60,000 bases of DNA from Owenia fusiformis (lineage: Eukaryota > Annelida > Polychaeta > Sabellida > Oweniidae): positions 60,283,885-60,343,884 of the forward strand of contig CAIIXF020000001.1 in the NCBI GenBank assembly GCA_903813345.2, in the 5' to 3' direction. Below are positions 1 through 14,100 of this stretch, piece by piece. How positions within the stretch are numbered: position 1 is the first letter of the stretch; each line of letters starts with the position of its first letter. A program made the translations under genes and the position numbers. The notes under the pieces were generated by a model that did no database searches, was not told the origin of the DNA, and saw nothing but the letters and a program-made list of their open reading frames with translations.

Positions 1-267
1 ATTGGCCTGTTGGAAAGAGGATTGGATGGTGCTGGTTGCCTAGTAACACAAAAGAAACATGTAAAATGAAAGAAGGTATACAGTACACAGTTGATATAGG
101 AATGCATTTCAATTTGACCAGATTTAAAACTCAATTTATTTATTTTTATTCGTCTCTGATCTAAGGTAGCTATAATTGTGTTGAATACATGGCATCCTTA
201 TATGTGCAATAAAGTAGGAAGATATTTATGTTTATTCTCGTATGTTTTATTTCCTCTCACATTTCAG

Positions 268-3009
268 GCAACCCATTTGGCCCATTCTGGGATGGGCTAG
301 GTGTTGACTTTGATGAGTATATGATCTACCAGATCAGTTTCCATGACACAGAGCTCTGGAGGTGGGGAAAATTGTGAGTTATCTACTGAATTTTACCCTT
401 AATGGTCTAAAACTCATATTTCTAATCATACTGGTACATAAATTCCGATTTGTTACAAGAGGTTTGGATAAGCTTATTATCTGATTCAGATTCCCACTTA
501 CCTGTACATATCAGCTCTCCTCGTATAAACCCATGCATAAGCATTGGAATTCCTCTTATGCCTTATTTTTGTAGAAATAAAAAGTATAAAAACACAACCC
601 CTCATCATTTGAGAAAATGCTTTAATCAGAACCAAGTACTTAACTTGCACCTGTATTTCATTATACCATTCTCGTTACTTATATATGGCCTCAATGTTAA
701 TCTACCTGTAGGTATCCCCCAGCAGATCACCCAGTGATGGCATTTAAAGGGGCTCCAGCTTATATATGGCCTCAATGTTAATCTACCTTTAGGTATCCCC
801 CAGCAGATCACCCAGTGATGGCATTTAAAGGGGCTCCAGCTTATATATGGCCTCAATGTTAATCTACCTTTAGGTATCCCCCAGCAGATCACCCAGTGAT
901 GGCATTTAAAGGGGCTCCAGCTTATATATGGCCTCAATGTAAATCTACCTTCAGGTATCCCCCAGCAGATCACCCAGTGATGGCATTTAAAGGGGCTCCA
1001 GCTTATATATGGCCTCAATGTTAATCTACCTTCAGGTATCCCCCAGCAGATCACCCAGTGATGGCATTTAAAGGGGCTCCAGCTTATATATGGCCTCAAT
1101 GTTAATCTACCTTCAGGTATCCCCCAGCAGATCACCCAGTGATGGCATTTAAAGGGGCTCCAGCTTATATATGGCCTCAATGTTAATCTACCTTCAGGTA
1201 TCCCCCAGCAGATCACCCAGTGATGGCATTTAAAGGGGCTCCAGCTTATATATGGCCTCAATGTTAATCTACCTTCAGGTATCCCCCAGCAGATCACCCA
1301 GTGATGGCATTTAAAGGGGCTCCAGCTTATATATGGCCTCAATGTTAATCTACCTTCAGGTATCCCCCAGCAGATCACCCAGTGATGGCATTTAAAGGGG
1401 CTCCAGCCAGGTTCCCCATACAGGAGCACCATGTGCATTTACAGCAATACCTCGAATGGTCAGATGCAATAGAAGGGGAGGCACAGCAGTATGTGGATGA
1501 CACATTCCATGGGGAACCTTACGTTGGGATACACCTTAGGAATGGAGGGGATTGGGTATGTAATGATTATGTACACTGACTATAGTTATAGATAGTTTGT
1601 AGAATTGAAAAGTATGTAATTAGCGGTACATAATTGACGATTCTGTATTTTATGGTTGTTTTTTGACACCATTCAAATAAACTAATACTTTTATTAAGAT
1701 ATGCAACTACTGACATACATGTAGTTTTAAAATGAATACATTCTACAAATAAACTTTATTGAACATTTTGAATATCATTATTATTAGGTGATTGAATAAA
1801 CCATATATCAAGGAATTAATATATTAATCTTTCTTCACAGGTGAATGCATGTGCACATGTAGAGGGAGGGACTAAATACATGGCATCTCCACAATGTATG
1901 GGTTATCAAAATACAGAACCACTCACCAAAGAAATATGCTATCCATCAGAGGAAACCATACTTAGGTAGGCCCCCATCCATCTGGATGTTTCTAATATTT
2001 ATTAATGATAGAATTCAAATTATTAAATTCATCAGAAGCCACACCACTTTAAATGCCCAGCCTCGTATGACAGAACCTTATAAATGCTAATAACAACAAC
2101 TAGACTTGTGGCTTTCACCTAGAGTAGATATACAGTATATGTATTTATTTATATTTAAAGTACTTCACATTTTCTTTGATTATAAGTATGATAATTGATT
2201 GCAAAGTCATTCTCTTCCAATATATATCATATTCTTTATTACTCTTTCATGCGATACATACATGTACATCCCCCACTCTAAGTTTAGCAGTCAGAAGTCT
2301 CCCTGTGGATTGTTGATAAATCCTCTTGTTGCCAAGCTTATGGAGGGGAGTGTATATACAATTTACAGTTTTACACATATTTTTTCATGGATCCCATTTC
2401 ATTGGACATGTTATGTTATTATTTAGTACCAAATTCTGATATTGTTAATTTCAGGCAAGTGAAAAATGCCGTGCTGAAGACTAATGCTAAACACATTTTT
2501 GTTGCCACAGACAAGAACCCAATGATCAAAGAATTAGAACAACATTTAAAAGAACAAAAGGTTTGTTATGTTATGTCATTTGATATAATGTCACATAGTG
2601 TGATGTCCTCTAAACATTAATTCACATGCACAGTCCTTAATTTCATTCACTTCTGTAGATTTTATTGTGAATAGAATAATTATTAAGATTCAAGAACATT
2701 TTACATTAATGAGTGAATTATTCCCTATTAAGTTAAACAGTGGTAGGAAAATCAAGACCATTTTATTTTTAATGATGAATTAATGATTAATATAATATTA
2801 TAGATAAAGAAATAATGAAATATAATGTTTCCTTCTCGATTTTCCAGGTTAAGGTTCACCATTTAGACCCCTGGTTACCACTGATAGACTTAGCCATTTT
2901 AGGAAAATCCGATCACTTTATTGGAAACTGTGTATCGTCTTTTACTGCCTTTGTGAAGCGCCATCGTGACGTACATGATCTCCCATCTTCATTTTGGTCC
3001 CGTAGTTGA
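268..3009 (+). CDS. POFUT1: GDP-fucose protein O-fucosyltransferase 1, 3' part (five exons)
   Basis: POFUT1 adds O-fucose to EGF-like repeats (Notch and others) in the ER. Exons read from splice sites and phase are 268-373, 1360-1555, 1841-1965, 2455-2560 and 2848-3009; all four junctions keep the frame. Family landmarks seen in order are NPFGPFWD, the catalytic-type loop [10 protein letters not shown] (human GIHLRIGSDW), [17 protein letters not shown] and the strongly conserved [17 protein letters not shown]. The N-terminal exons, including the signal peptide, lie before the window. The protein ends SSFWSRS, whereas the human enzyme continues to an RDEF ER-retrieval tail, so the C-terminus is short or frameshifted. 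The intron before exon 1360 carries a minisatellite that copies the exon start. The family call is near certain; the C-terminal end is not. Confidence 0.93.
678..1406 (+). repeat. 81-bp minisatellite containing a splice acceptor and exon start
   Basis: Nine head-to-tail copies of an 81-bp unit. Each unit is 34 bp of intron 3' end (ending TACCTTCAG or a variant) followed by the first 47 bp of the POFUT1 exon. Exon-start copies begin at 712, 793, 874, 955, 1036, 1117, 1198, 1279 and 1360; only the last runs on into the full exon. The leftmost acceptors are CTGTAG and CTTTAG, and the six rightmost are CTTCAG, so the right end is more homogeneous. Using any upstream acceptor would reach a TAA in the following intron part after about 23 codons. 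Confidence 0.95.
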
Positions 3010-5137
3010 TAAAACAGCTGAATGGGTGCAATTAAATCACCAAGTCGCTCAATTCCAATTTGACAGTGCTCAATATGTGTTCATTTCAGAGATATGACAT
3101 CCAAGTAGAATAACCAGTTAAAGTAAATGAATGCTTATGCATGAAATCTTGATGTTAAAATGCATAGTTTGGATGTACGAGATGTGCCATAATATTATGA
3201 AATTCATTTATTTTTGTATTAACCACATTGATACAAGTTTTCATATTGGCTATGCATGATATATGTATGTATGATATTTTCAATTTAACATACTAATATG
3301 ACATAATTTGATAACATATTCATAATTATTATGAGTTCAAGTCCAAATGGGTCCAATGTCTTTGACATCCCTTAGCAAATTGATTGTATGTTATTATTGT
3401 AACAAATCATTTTGATTCTTGAGTATTAAGTCTCATTTTGAATACATATATAAATGTACTCTACTCCTATACATGTAGCTGTAGTTACAAAATAATTCAT
3501 GTAGACGATCTTGCATATAGGTTTTAGTGGTAGAATCTCAAATGTGTAATATTTGTAAGTTGAGTTTATGTTACAGTCTAACTGCACAATGCACAACTGT
3601 TGAGTCTAAGAGGTCTAATTATGCACAATGCACAACTGCCAGAAACAGCAATACATACCCTGGATTTTAACTTAAATTTTTTATTGTTTCAAATCCAAAT
3701 ACAATTATATACTGCAATTTTACATTTTACATTCACCATGCCACTGGCATGTACAAAACATAATAATGGATTTTAGAATCTGATTAGTTTTGACTAATGA
3801 CTTGGTTTATGTCTTGTTTGTTGATATTGATCATTATTGCATTTATCAGTACATGTAAGTACATTGTAATATACCAATTGCACCAATATAAATACTTTCC
3901 ATTTCAATCAATAATACAAAGATTTTGTATACCTTGCTTCACATATTTTGGGCTTTAATGATCATTTGTGCAATTGGATATCATTGTATTCATGTACTTG
4001 CAACACTCTCCTCCATAAGTTTTCCAACATGAAGTCCCCTTTTGAATCATGTAATAATAAAATCCTGTTCATATTTAGCAAAGACATAAGTTTGTTGTAA
4101 TTAAGGAACAAAGTTAAGATTCAAAAATGGACAGGCTTTGATAGTCTATCAAGTGCAAACTTGAAATGAAAACTACTTGGCAAAGTTATGGATAGGGTGT
4201 ACGTTTGACAGAATTAATCACTGAATCTCACACTGCTTTCTTTAACAATTAAACGGTTAGGGGGGGGCAAAAATTAGCGGAAAAATTGTGACCCTAACAT
4301 CCCTTAGGAGTAAAGTCATAGCTCGCCATGTTACTGAATTACCCAAATTGTTAGTAGATTTGACTTGAATCGATGAACCTTTATTTTAGAATGTGAAATA
4401 GGGGATGGGGGGGGGGGCAGATCTGCTCTCTCCCTAACCGCTGGTGTGATGCTCAATAGGTTAATATGAATAAATATATATACAGGGCGTCAAATAAATA
4501 TATTCTTCTCCTTTATTTTCAAAGTATGAATTCTTCTCTTTAAAAGTATTCAGTTGTTAGAGAGTATAGCAAGTTTCATGTCCATAATCCACACCAATTG
4601 TTTAGGGGTAGCACATATCTGATAAATGTTTCCTATTCTTTATGAAATCACAACGAAAATTTATGACTTTCAAAATGTAAAAATAAATTGTATAAAAAGG
4701 TAATTTCGATCACCAATACTGGGGACAATACTGAATGAACGGTGTATAAACCGGTGTGAAAGAAATGATGGTCCCCCAGGGATTATGGTCCCCTTTCCTA
4801 ACGGCCCTTACTGGCCCTGATTGCGTATACGATAATGAGAGAAAGAGTTGTATTTAGGTCACCATATAAATCAATGGAGAGTAGGACCATAATTTGATAG
4901 GACCTCCTACCCTTTTACACCTGGGCACAGGTTGATAATTAATGTTGAAGACTTGTAGAAGGATGCTACAATTCAGTTGCTATCAAATCGACTCATCTTG
5001 CTTTTCAATGTTAATTTCATAATGGAGTGGTTTTCGTCTTCTCGGTGTTTCTCTTGTTTACATCCATCGGAATAGGTTAAAAGTTGATGGCGTTCAATGT
5101 AGGTGGATCCTGATACTGGTCAATGAAAGGTTGTATT
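3010..5137. other. Intergenic region between convergent POFUT1 and mucin genes
   Basis: It should hold the 3' untranslated regions of both convergent genes. I see AT-rich single-copy-looking DNA, poly-G runs near 4260 and 4410, and a weak inverted repeat about 4750-4925 (GGTGTGAAAG against CTTTTACACC) that may be an old miniature transposon. I see no convincing exon. Confidence 0.6.
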
Positions 5138-8100
5138 TTAACTCGCATCTTTACTCGTGTCGACGTCATCCTTAGGTGGTAAAAGTTCTTTCTCCAGTCT
5201 GAGTTTCAGGCTGTCACTTAGATTGTACTTCTTGCTTTTTGGTCCATCATCCTTGTTAATTTCATCAGGAATGTCATCATCTGCTCGCTCCCTACTGCCT
5301 ATTGAAATCTGAAAATGTTTTATGACATAAAAATTACTTCCGTGAAAAGCTAAACAGTGTCGCCCTCAATATTTGGTTCGAGATGTATTCATCTGATATG
5401 TATTTTGATAGTTTTTAAACGAAATCTAGATACTAGTTTTATATAAATTCTGTGAACTTACTGATAAGTGACGTAAGAGTTGACGACGTGTGACCTGCTC
5501 TGTATTAAAGACATCTTGTTCCTTGGAGTACCTGGAAGGAAAATTCATATATGGTTAAAATATATGTTTCATAACCTTATTTAATGGAAAAGAATACGTT
5601 AACCTTTTAAGCTCTACGTAATTATCGATTTCTGTGTGCCCAATTGCATATAGCTGCTGAAATACCCGAAGTAAGTACAAGAAATGTAGAAAAGAAGACA
5701 TCCCGGGGAACACATAAACACTAACAGATGTGTTTCATTTCATTGTGAAAATGAACATATATACAAGGTGACCGGAAAAAAAGGAGACCATTGAAATAGG
5801 CAATATCTCCTAAAATAGACTAGTGACATCAATGAAATTTTGCATACATCAGGACAGTTCTATGGAAATTTGTTCCTGAAAGTGTCAATACAAGCAGTCA
5901 ACTGGTTCAGGAGCTATGATCATTTACATAACATGCTCCAAATAGGCGCAATTGAGACCAACGCAGAGCTGGATACATTTGGCAAATACCCTTACATATT
6001 CCGACCTTGTTATGGCATTACATTTAGCATTTATTGCCACCTTTAGGTCAGCAATTGTCTCAGGATTGTTTTGGTACACATTGTCTTTCAAATTGCCCCA
6101 CAAAAAGAAATCAGGTGGATTCAAATTTGAGGTGTATGGAGACGAAGCTTATCTGACCTATGGCTTCTGACTCAGTGGTCCCACTCAGTTACAGTATCAT
6201 CCTAAGGAGGTTTTGGGCAGCCCTTGGTTTTCATATGGGATTTAATTGTGCCATATAGTGGTTTTAGTAACATGGCACTATGCCCAATACCTAAAGTGAC
6301 TCTTAAGATTTGGTAAATCAGCACTTTGGCAACAGGATGATGAACCACATGTCAGATAACCCTTCATTGCCATTACAGCCTAGACTTGAATCCTGCTGAT
6401 TTCTTTTTGTATGGATATTTGAAAGACAATCTATACCAAAACAATCCTCAGACTATTGTTGACCTAAAGAAGGCAATCACTGCTATATGTAATGCCATAA
6501 TAATGCCATAGAGGGCAGAACATGTAAGGGTAGTTTGCCATATGAATCCAACTCTGCGTTGGTCTCAATTGTGCCTATTTGGAGCATGTTATGTAAATGA
6601 TCATAGCTCCTGAACCAGTTGAATGCTTGTATTGAAACCTTCAGTAACAAATTTCCATATAACTGTTCCAGTGTATGCAAAATTTCATTGATGGCACTTG
6701 TCTAGTTTAGGAGAAATTGATTACTTCAATGGTCTCCTTTTTTTCCGGTCACCCTGTATTATAAATATTTTTTGATTGTCCAAACATGTTAAGACAAGGA
6801 AATGGCATCGCAATAAAAAAATTAGTGTAACCATTCAACAAATGGTATAGCATTAATTTTTTTGTGCTTTATAATTCTTACGTATCTGGCCTCGATTCGG
6901 GGTCGCCAACTGATTTGGATGACCTTGACCTGACAACACACGCGATTAAAATGATGATTAATATCACCCCAGCGCCACCTATACATCCAGCAATAATAGC
7001 GACTGAGATGCATCTTCCTTCTAATCGATGGAAACCATAACTGCATCTGAAATATAAGGATTCATTTGACACTTTACTGACTTCCACACACAAAGTGTTG
7101 ATCATGGTCAGCATCAAATGTAAGGGCCCCCTCTATGATGCAACGTTTGCGGACATCGCTGTTATTTGACAAATATGTTAAGATAAGCTGGATTTTGGTG
7201 GGAGTGGTAAAATTGAAAAATGGTCCATTTATTATAACCTTTCGCGATATTACTCATATAATCAAAATGTATTCGCGTTCCTTAAATTTATACAAGTGCC
7301 AGTTGCAGGGTTAACGATGCAGTTTCAAGTGTAATTATGATGGAGAAATTATGGAAAAGGTGCATGGCCGTTTTTCACAGGTACATAAAACACGCGTACC
7401 AGTCATGGAGGTCCATGTACAATATGGAGATCCATGTATAATCATGAAGGCCCATGTACAATCATGGATTGAGGTCCATGTAAAATCGAGCATACTGTAC
7501 CTGCAAACAGTGGTCAGTGAGGCATTATAGCCCCCGCTTATAGAACACCTTCCGCCATTACATCTATCACTGTCTTCAGGACTCCATGTGCCAAAAGGGA
7601 TACGTTGACACATACTGTAACAGCCATATTCACCATTGTAGTAATAACATCTGTGTCCATATTCACATCGAAGAATGTCCCCTGTACACGCACTTGCTGC
7701 AATCATTATGACCTTCGAACAATTGGAGTTGTATGTTCATAACACTTGTGTAGTTTTTTTTAAATTGTTTAAAATCTCAAGTTACCCATTATCAAAAGGG
7801 ATCAATTCTGCATTAATACAAAGTTGTGAAAGAGATTTGGAATTAATAAATATTAACTGGAAGCCCGTGTGGCGTTTGGAAAATATTGTTTAATAATCCA
7901 AATATTATTTGTCATGGGTTAAAAAAACATTTTCGAGGCCGATTTTAATTAGTTTTTGAAATATTATCCCGCAATTTAGATTATCATATACACAACAAAA
8001 TACAAAGTGTAAAACATTGCCTACACTTCATTAGATAGACAATGTCATATAAAACGTTAAATTTAATTTAAAAATAAGCATACATGAGCTATAGGATTTT

Positions 8101-11100
8101 GAGGTTTTCGGTGTCTTTTTATTTTTAATTTTATTCATTTAATTAAAAATCAAGACAAATAGTAAAATATGACATCGACTTGCGCAGGGCAAGGCTATAT
8201 ACGGTTTTAATGTCAGCAGGTTATGTTGCGATGTCACTAAGGCTTGGGTGTGCAGAAAACAGTTTCTGAGTCGCTACATTTTCCTTTTCAAAAATTCAAA
8301 CTTCAAATTTTTTCATTCCGAGATCAGCAGTTCATGAACATGAAACAAGAATCGAATTGAACTGTTTGAAAATTCAGGACAGAAATTGGAAAAAATCGAT
8401 TGGACCTCATAAACTGTAACTCGTTCTCAAATGGTCCAAATATATCAAATCCTTGGAAAGAAAGTTAAAGTTTGACTTGTTGAGTCATTATTCAGTTATT
8501 AGATCTGTCTTGGCAAATGCTTCCTTCACATCAGTGTACATCATCATGATATCTTTATGCTCAGTGAGTTTGTTTCCACATTCTCTGACTGTTCGAACTT
8601 ACTTTTTATATGATATATTTTTATAATTCAAAACATGATATGGGACCTATACATTCCAAGGGGTGTCTCTCTACTGTAAACTTTTACATGGGATCAGAAA
8701 ACTTCAAATAGATAAAATGAATAAAATTCAATACAATTCAATACAATCAAGTAACAATGTATTATACAAAATATATAGCACAATGCAACAATACAGTACG
8801 AAGCAATGCAGTACTATAAACTGACATCTTTCTGAATTTAAAAAAATCTTTTGATAACACTGGGTTGAATTACAATATGAGCGATTCACACTTTATACGG
8901 GCCTTAATTAACATAATGTAACCCAATTTAAGATAATTCAAAGTTACCCTCATTTATCTGTCGATATGTCACATCTTGAAGGTAGGCTCTGTCTACGGTA
9001 AGATTCGTGATCGTTCCATTAATGCCAAATGCACGTGTTGGTATGTTCTTATCTGCCATTGATTGAATAACGTTGTTAATACGTGCTCTGATAGTTTCAG
9101 TACCATTTTTTGGCAGGCCGAGATAATTATATACGTAATATACAAGAAAGAATTCAGCTATTATGCTCCCTTTCCTGCAAATACAAACATTGTATAGTTT
9201 TAATTTCAATATAAGCAAAAAGAAGCTCTGAATATAATCGAAACATGAAAAGTTCTAAAAATGTTCATTGTTTAAGGAATAAATAAATTATAATGATAGG
9301 CCATACAATATTGGTGTAATTTATTTATCTAGAAAAGTGATGTTATCTTAAATGTCTTTTCACTTACCTGAATCTTGTAATGTTAAAATGAAGAAGTGGA
9401 AAATCATATAAATTGCCCAAGCCGCCATTATGCTGAAATAAAGAGAGCATAAATGATAAGGCAAAGAGAACAATCGAAAAAGACAAATAGAAAATTGGTC
9501 ATTCAACTCAACTCAAGTCAAAACAAAGAAAAAACAGTGATGTAATCCTTTGGCAAATATGCAGATTTGTGATATTACTACTGCGCTTGATTAGGAATTA
9601 GCTGGATCAATTAATTACACCTTCCAAAGCGAAACATATATATTTCCGAGATTCTTCCAATGCAGGGATGGATTATCAAAAGCATATACTAACATCTGAA
9701 CTCATTATGAAGTCCCGTACATCCCAAAAGAAATCATGGAATATATTTGTTGATTGATCGTGAAGGTCTTCATGGAAATTCACTCCTTTCATGAGAATCG
9801 TCAATCCAGTCATATTTAACCGGCTTCCACCCACTGTAAAGACATTTCAATCGTCAACATGTGTTGCAAAATGCATTTTTTCATAATTTAAAGTACATAC
9901 ATGAGGGTTATGGGAGGGTTTGGATATGGGGTTTATCTTGAGGAAAATATAGATAACTTACCGAGGGCCCAGAGGGTCTGAGATATCATATTTCCCGAGA
10001 TATAGATCCCATATTCAATACCGTAACTAATTTATCCTATGACAAGTAAGGTTTCACGAGTGAGGTTTTCACGAGTGACACCCATATCCAGTTTTTTAAA
10101 AGTTCTCATTCTCATTACTTTCGAGAAATCGATGAACAATTTTACAGTCTGCTGCATACATTTTGACAGTTTGGCTTAATACATTGATTGTTACTGAGCA
10201 AAAACATTTTTCTGGAGCGGGAGATACACAGCGGGAGATAAAAAGGGTTATCGGATGGCAATATTGCCCTTTGTCACTGCGTATCCTTGGGAAATATTGA
10301 TATCATCCTTGTGATATTCCCCATATCAAATCTCTCCTGGTGAATAACGACCATAAATATATTTATTCTATCATCCTATGCCAAGTAGGCTAGAGTTTTA
10401 GGGAGGTAAGTTGGTAAGATAAATCCTGTCCTGATTTTGAGGTTTCTATATCAAGAACCTCAATATCTCTAGCCATATCTCTCGCTCCTGGGCATATCTT
10501 TCACTTCCGGCAATTAAACAAATATTAGGTAGATATGCATATCTCCCTTTGGATAAACCCCCTATCAAAATCCTCCCAGTACATAACCCATATGTACATG
10601 TCCCGCTTCCCCAAAATATCAATTTTATATCTGTTGTTCCACTTATACATTGTGAAAAACATCGAGAAGCTGTAATATTCATATTTCTACTCATCAAAAA
10701 TAATAACGACAATTCGTCCCAATATTTCTACATTGTTATAACTCACTGTATGCAGGTTTTGAGATAAATATACTATCTTTCTCAGTTTTTCACGAGGAAT
10801 TCATTTCTGATCCATTTCAATGGATCTAATCTGCTGCAAAATGAGGGGAAAAAATTAGCCCCCCCCCCCTTGTCATATCCGTTTGGATAGGCAGCAGAGC
10901 CAATCAGATTACATAATGTGATCATGTGACTAAGTATGTAGTTCTAACAATATGGAAATAATGGGAAGATCACTTACTAATATAGTATACATTGCAGGTA
11001 ATTAACAAAGGAGATCATAAATCATGACACTATGAAGTACAAACAAAAGAAAGCAGATTTGACATTATTTGAAACAAAAATAAAATTTCATTCAGTGAAC

Positions 11101-14100
11101 TTAATCAATTACTGACCTGTTATATCATTACCAGTCAAAATGGAACAGAGTCATATTCTGTATGATTAGATGGGCATCAGTCAGGTTCAGTAACTAAGTC
11201 AACATTCGAAATTCGTTTGTTCATCAATATTTACTAAGAACGGTGCCACAATTGAATTAAACTGTTACCAAAGTGCTCACCGGGAATAGAAATTTCGTCT
11301 TGTGCAATCAAAATAATAGCGGATACTTTGAATTATTACCACCTTGCCGGGCCAGTTCTAGGGGTTTTAGTGCTAGTTTAGAAGGCGTTTATTTTACTAT
11401 ATCGACCTGAGAAATGTGTGACTTCATAGTGGTGGTCCATATGGACCGGTCTAGAATATATTCTAGACCGGCAATTTTCCCCGGGAAATTAGATATCGTT
11501 CAATGCGTAAGATTTTCTTGCTATTTCATCTCATTGAAAGGTACATGCAGCTTTTGGCGATCCATCATGATAAAATGCTAAATATTGTGAAAATACACGA
11601 GTTGACACGCTGACATTTGGAATTGTAATTTCCTACATAATTGTCGACTCATGTTTAAAAGTCATAAAAACAAGGTTGAGCATAAAACATTGACCCAGTT
11701 ACTGTCTATTTATCATGGAATCACTAAGGAAAACATTATTAATGACTCAAATCCTTAACAGTTATGATTTATTCCAAGAAACCTATCAATTTAGAAATGC
11801 AAAATGTTAAATTTGTTCAATTATAAAAAATGGCACCTGTAGATAAAAGAACGTTTAAAAATTATTTAAAACAGAGATATTTACTTATGTTACATTCGTT
11901 GGCATGGCACTTGTCAGTGAGTAAATAAGAAGATGCCTTTGATTCTATATATTGTTCCCAAAGGAATTTGTTAAGAAGCGGTATATCTTAATGTACTTTT
12001 ATCACCCCGAACATTTCGAATACTTATTTCGCAAAAGCTTTGCTGAGAATGGATTCGAGATGTTCTCAAAATCAATTCGTTAAAATGTGTATTATCATCT
12101 AAATAACCACATCACAAATTATTTTTGAAATCAAAGATGTACGATTTTTAGATTTTTATTTTCGAATGTTGACTTAGTTACTGAACCTGGCCATATATGA
12201 GACAATAACAAAATGGAAGTGAATAAAATTCAGTTTTCAGGGTTATTATGATATTTCAAAAACAAAAAAATACTACTCAAAAGTTAGAAGTCCCAAATCT
12301 TCAACGTCTGATTTCTCAATATTAGCAAAAAAGCAATTGTGACAATGTGGACATATTGGAACGAATTGTTTACCTGTATAAGTTTATAGACAGTACATGT
12401 AATGTATTTTAGCAATAGAGCAAGTAAGTTCTCTCAAAACTACCCAAAACAATTCGACAAAAAGTTGTCCAACCTGAATTATAAACTTACTATTAATAGG
12501 AACCATGCTTGGTGGCGGCGGAGGGAAACTAGGTTCTGGGGTGGTTGGTATCCTTGTATGCCATGATATTGTCTCTGGTGTATAATTTGTGTAAGGTGAT
12601 GTTATTTCGACCCATGTTGTATTATATGCTGTAGTAGTAGTAGTAGTCCATGTTGTATTTGACAAAGTTATTTCAGACCATGTTGTGTTCGGTGGTTTTG
12701 TTCTGGTAGATGGCGTATACGTTGATGTTGGAGGTGATGAGTAAGACGGTATTGTTGTGGTGTTTTGCTCCGTCGTTGTGTTCGGTGGTGTTATTCTGGT
12801 AGATGGCGTATACGTTGATGTTGGAGGTGATGTGTAAGGCGGTATTGTTGTGGTGTTTTGCTCCGTCGTTGTGTTCGGTGGTGTTATTCTGGTAGATGGC
12901 GTATACGTTGATGTTGGAGGTGATGTGTAAGGCGGTATTGTTGTGGTGTTTTGCTCCGTCGTTGTGTTCGTTGGTGTTATTCTGGTAGATGGCGTATACG
13001 TTGATGTTGGAGGTGATGTGTAAGGCGGTATTGTTGTGGTGTTTTGCCCCATCGTTGTGTTCGGAGGCGTTGTTCTGATAGATGGCATATACGTTGATGT
13101 TGGAGGTGATGTGTAAGGCGGTATTGTTGTGGTGTTTTGCCCCATCGTTGTGTTCGGAGGCGTTGTTCTGGTAGATGGCGTATACGTTGATGTTGGAGGT
13201 GATGTGTAAGGCGGTATTGTTGTGGTGTTTTGCTCCGTCGTTGTGTTCGGTGGTGTTATTCTGGTAGATGGCGTATACGTTGATGTTGGAGGTGATGTGT
13301 AAGGCGGTATTGTTGTGGTGTTTTGCCCCGTCGTTGTGTTCGGTGGTGTTATTCTGGTAGATGGCGTATACGTTGATGTTGGAGGTGATGTGTAAGGCGG
13401 TATTGTTGTGGTGTTTTGCTCCATCGTTGTGTTCGGTGGTGTTATTCTGGTAGATGGCGTATACGTTGATGTTGGAGGTGATGTGTAAGGCGGTATTGTT
13501 GTGGTGTTTTGCCCCGTCGTTGTGTTCGGTGGTGTTATTCTGGTAGATGGCGAATACGTTGATGTTGGAGGTGATGTGTAAGGCGGTATTGTTGTGGTGT
13601 TTTGCCCCGTCGTTGTGTTCGGTGGTGTTATTCTGGTAGATGGCGAATACGTTGATGTTGGAGGTGATGTGTAAGGCGGTGTTGTTGTGGTGTTTTGGTC
13701 GGTCGTTGTGTTCGGTGGTGTTATTCTGGTAGATTGCGTATACGTTGATGTTGGAGGTGATGAGTAAGACGGTATTGTTGTGGTGTTTTGTCCCGTCGTT
13801 GTGTTCGGTGGTGTTATTCTGGTAGATGGCGTATACGTTGATGTTGGAGGTGATTTGTAAGGCGGTGTTGTTGTGGTGTTTCGCCCCGTCGTTGTGTTCG
13901 GAGGCGTTATTCTGGTAGATGGCATATACGTTGATGTTGGAGGTGATGTGTAAGGCGGTATTGTTGTGGTGTTTTGCTCCGTCGTTGTGTTTGGTGGTGT
14001 TATTCTGGTAGATGGCATATACGTTGATGTTGGAGGTGATGTGTAAGGCGGTATTGTTGTGGTGTTTTGCCCCATCGTTGTGGTGTTTTGGTCGGTCGTT

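Noticed and set aside
626-1438. Minus-strand 270-codon open frame with a perfect 27-residue repeat
   Set aside because: It is the antisense of the 81-bp minisatellite; 81 is a multiple of three, so any stop-free frame stays open across all copies. It overlaps the POFUT1 exon start in antisense.
7335-7706. Mucin EGF-like exon extended to 7335 as a single open frame
   Set aside because: A GT donor at 7499-7500 after VCR keeps phase with the membrane exon; the extension runs through a minisatellite.
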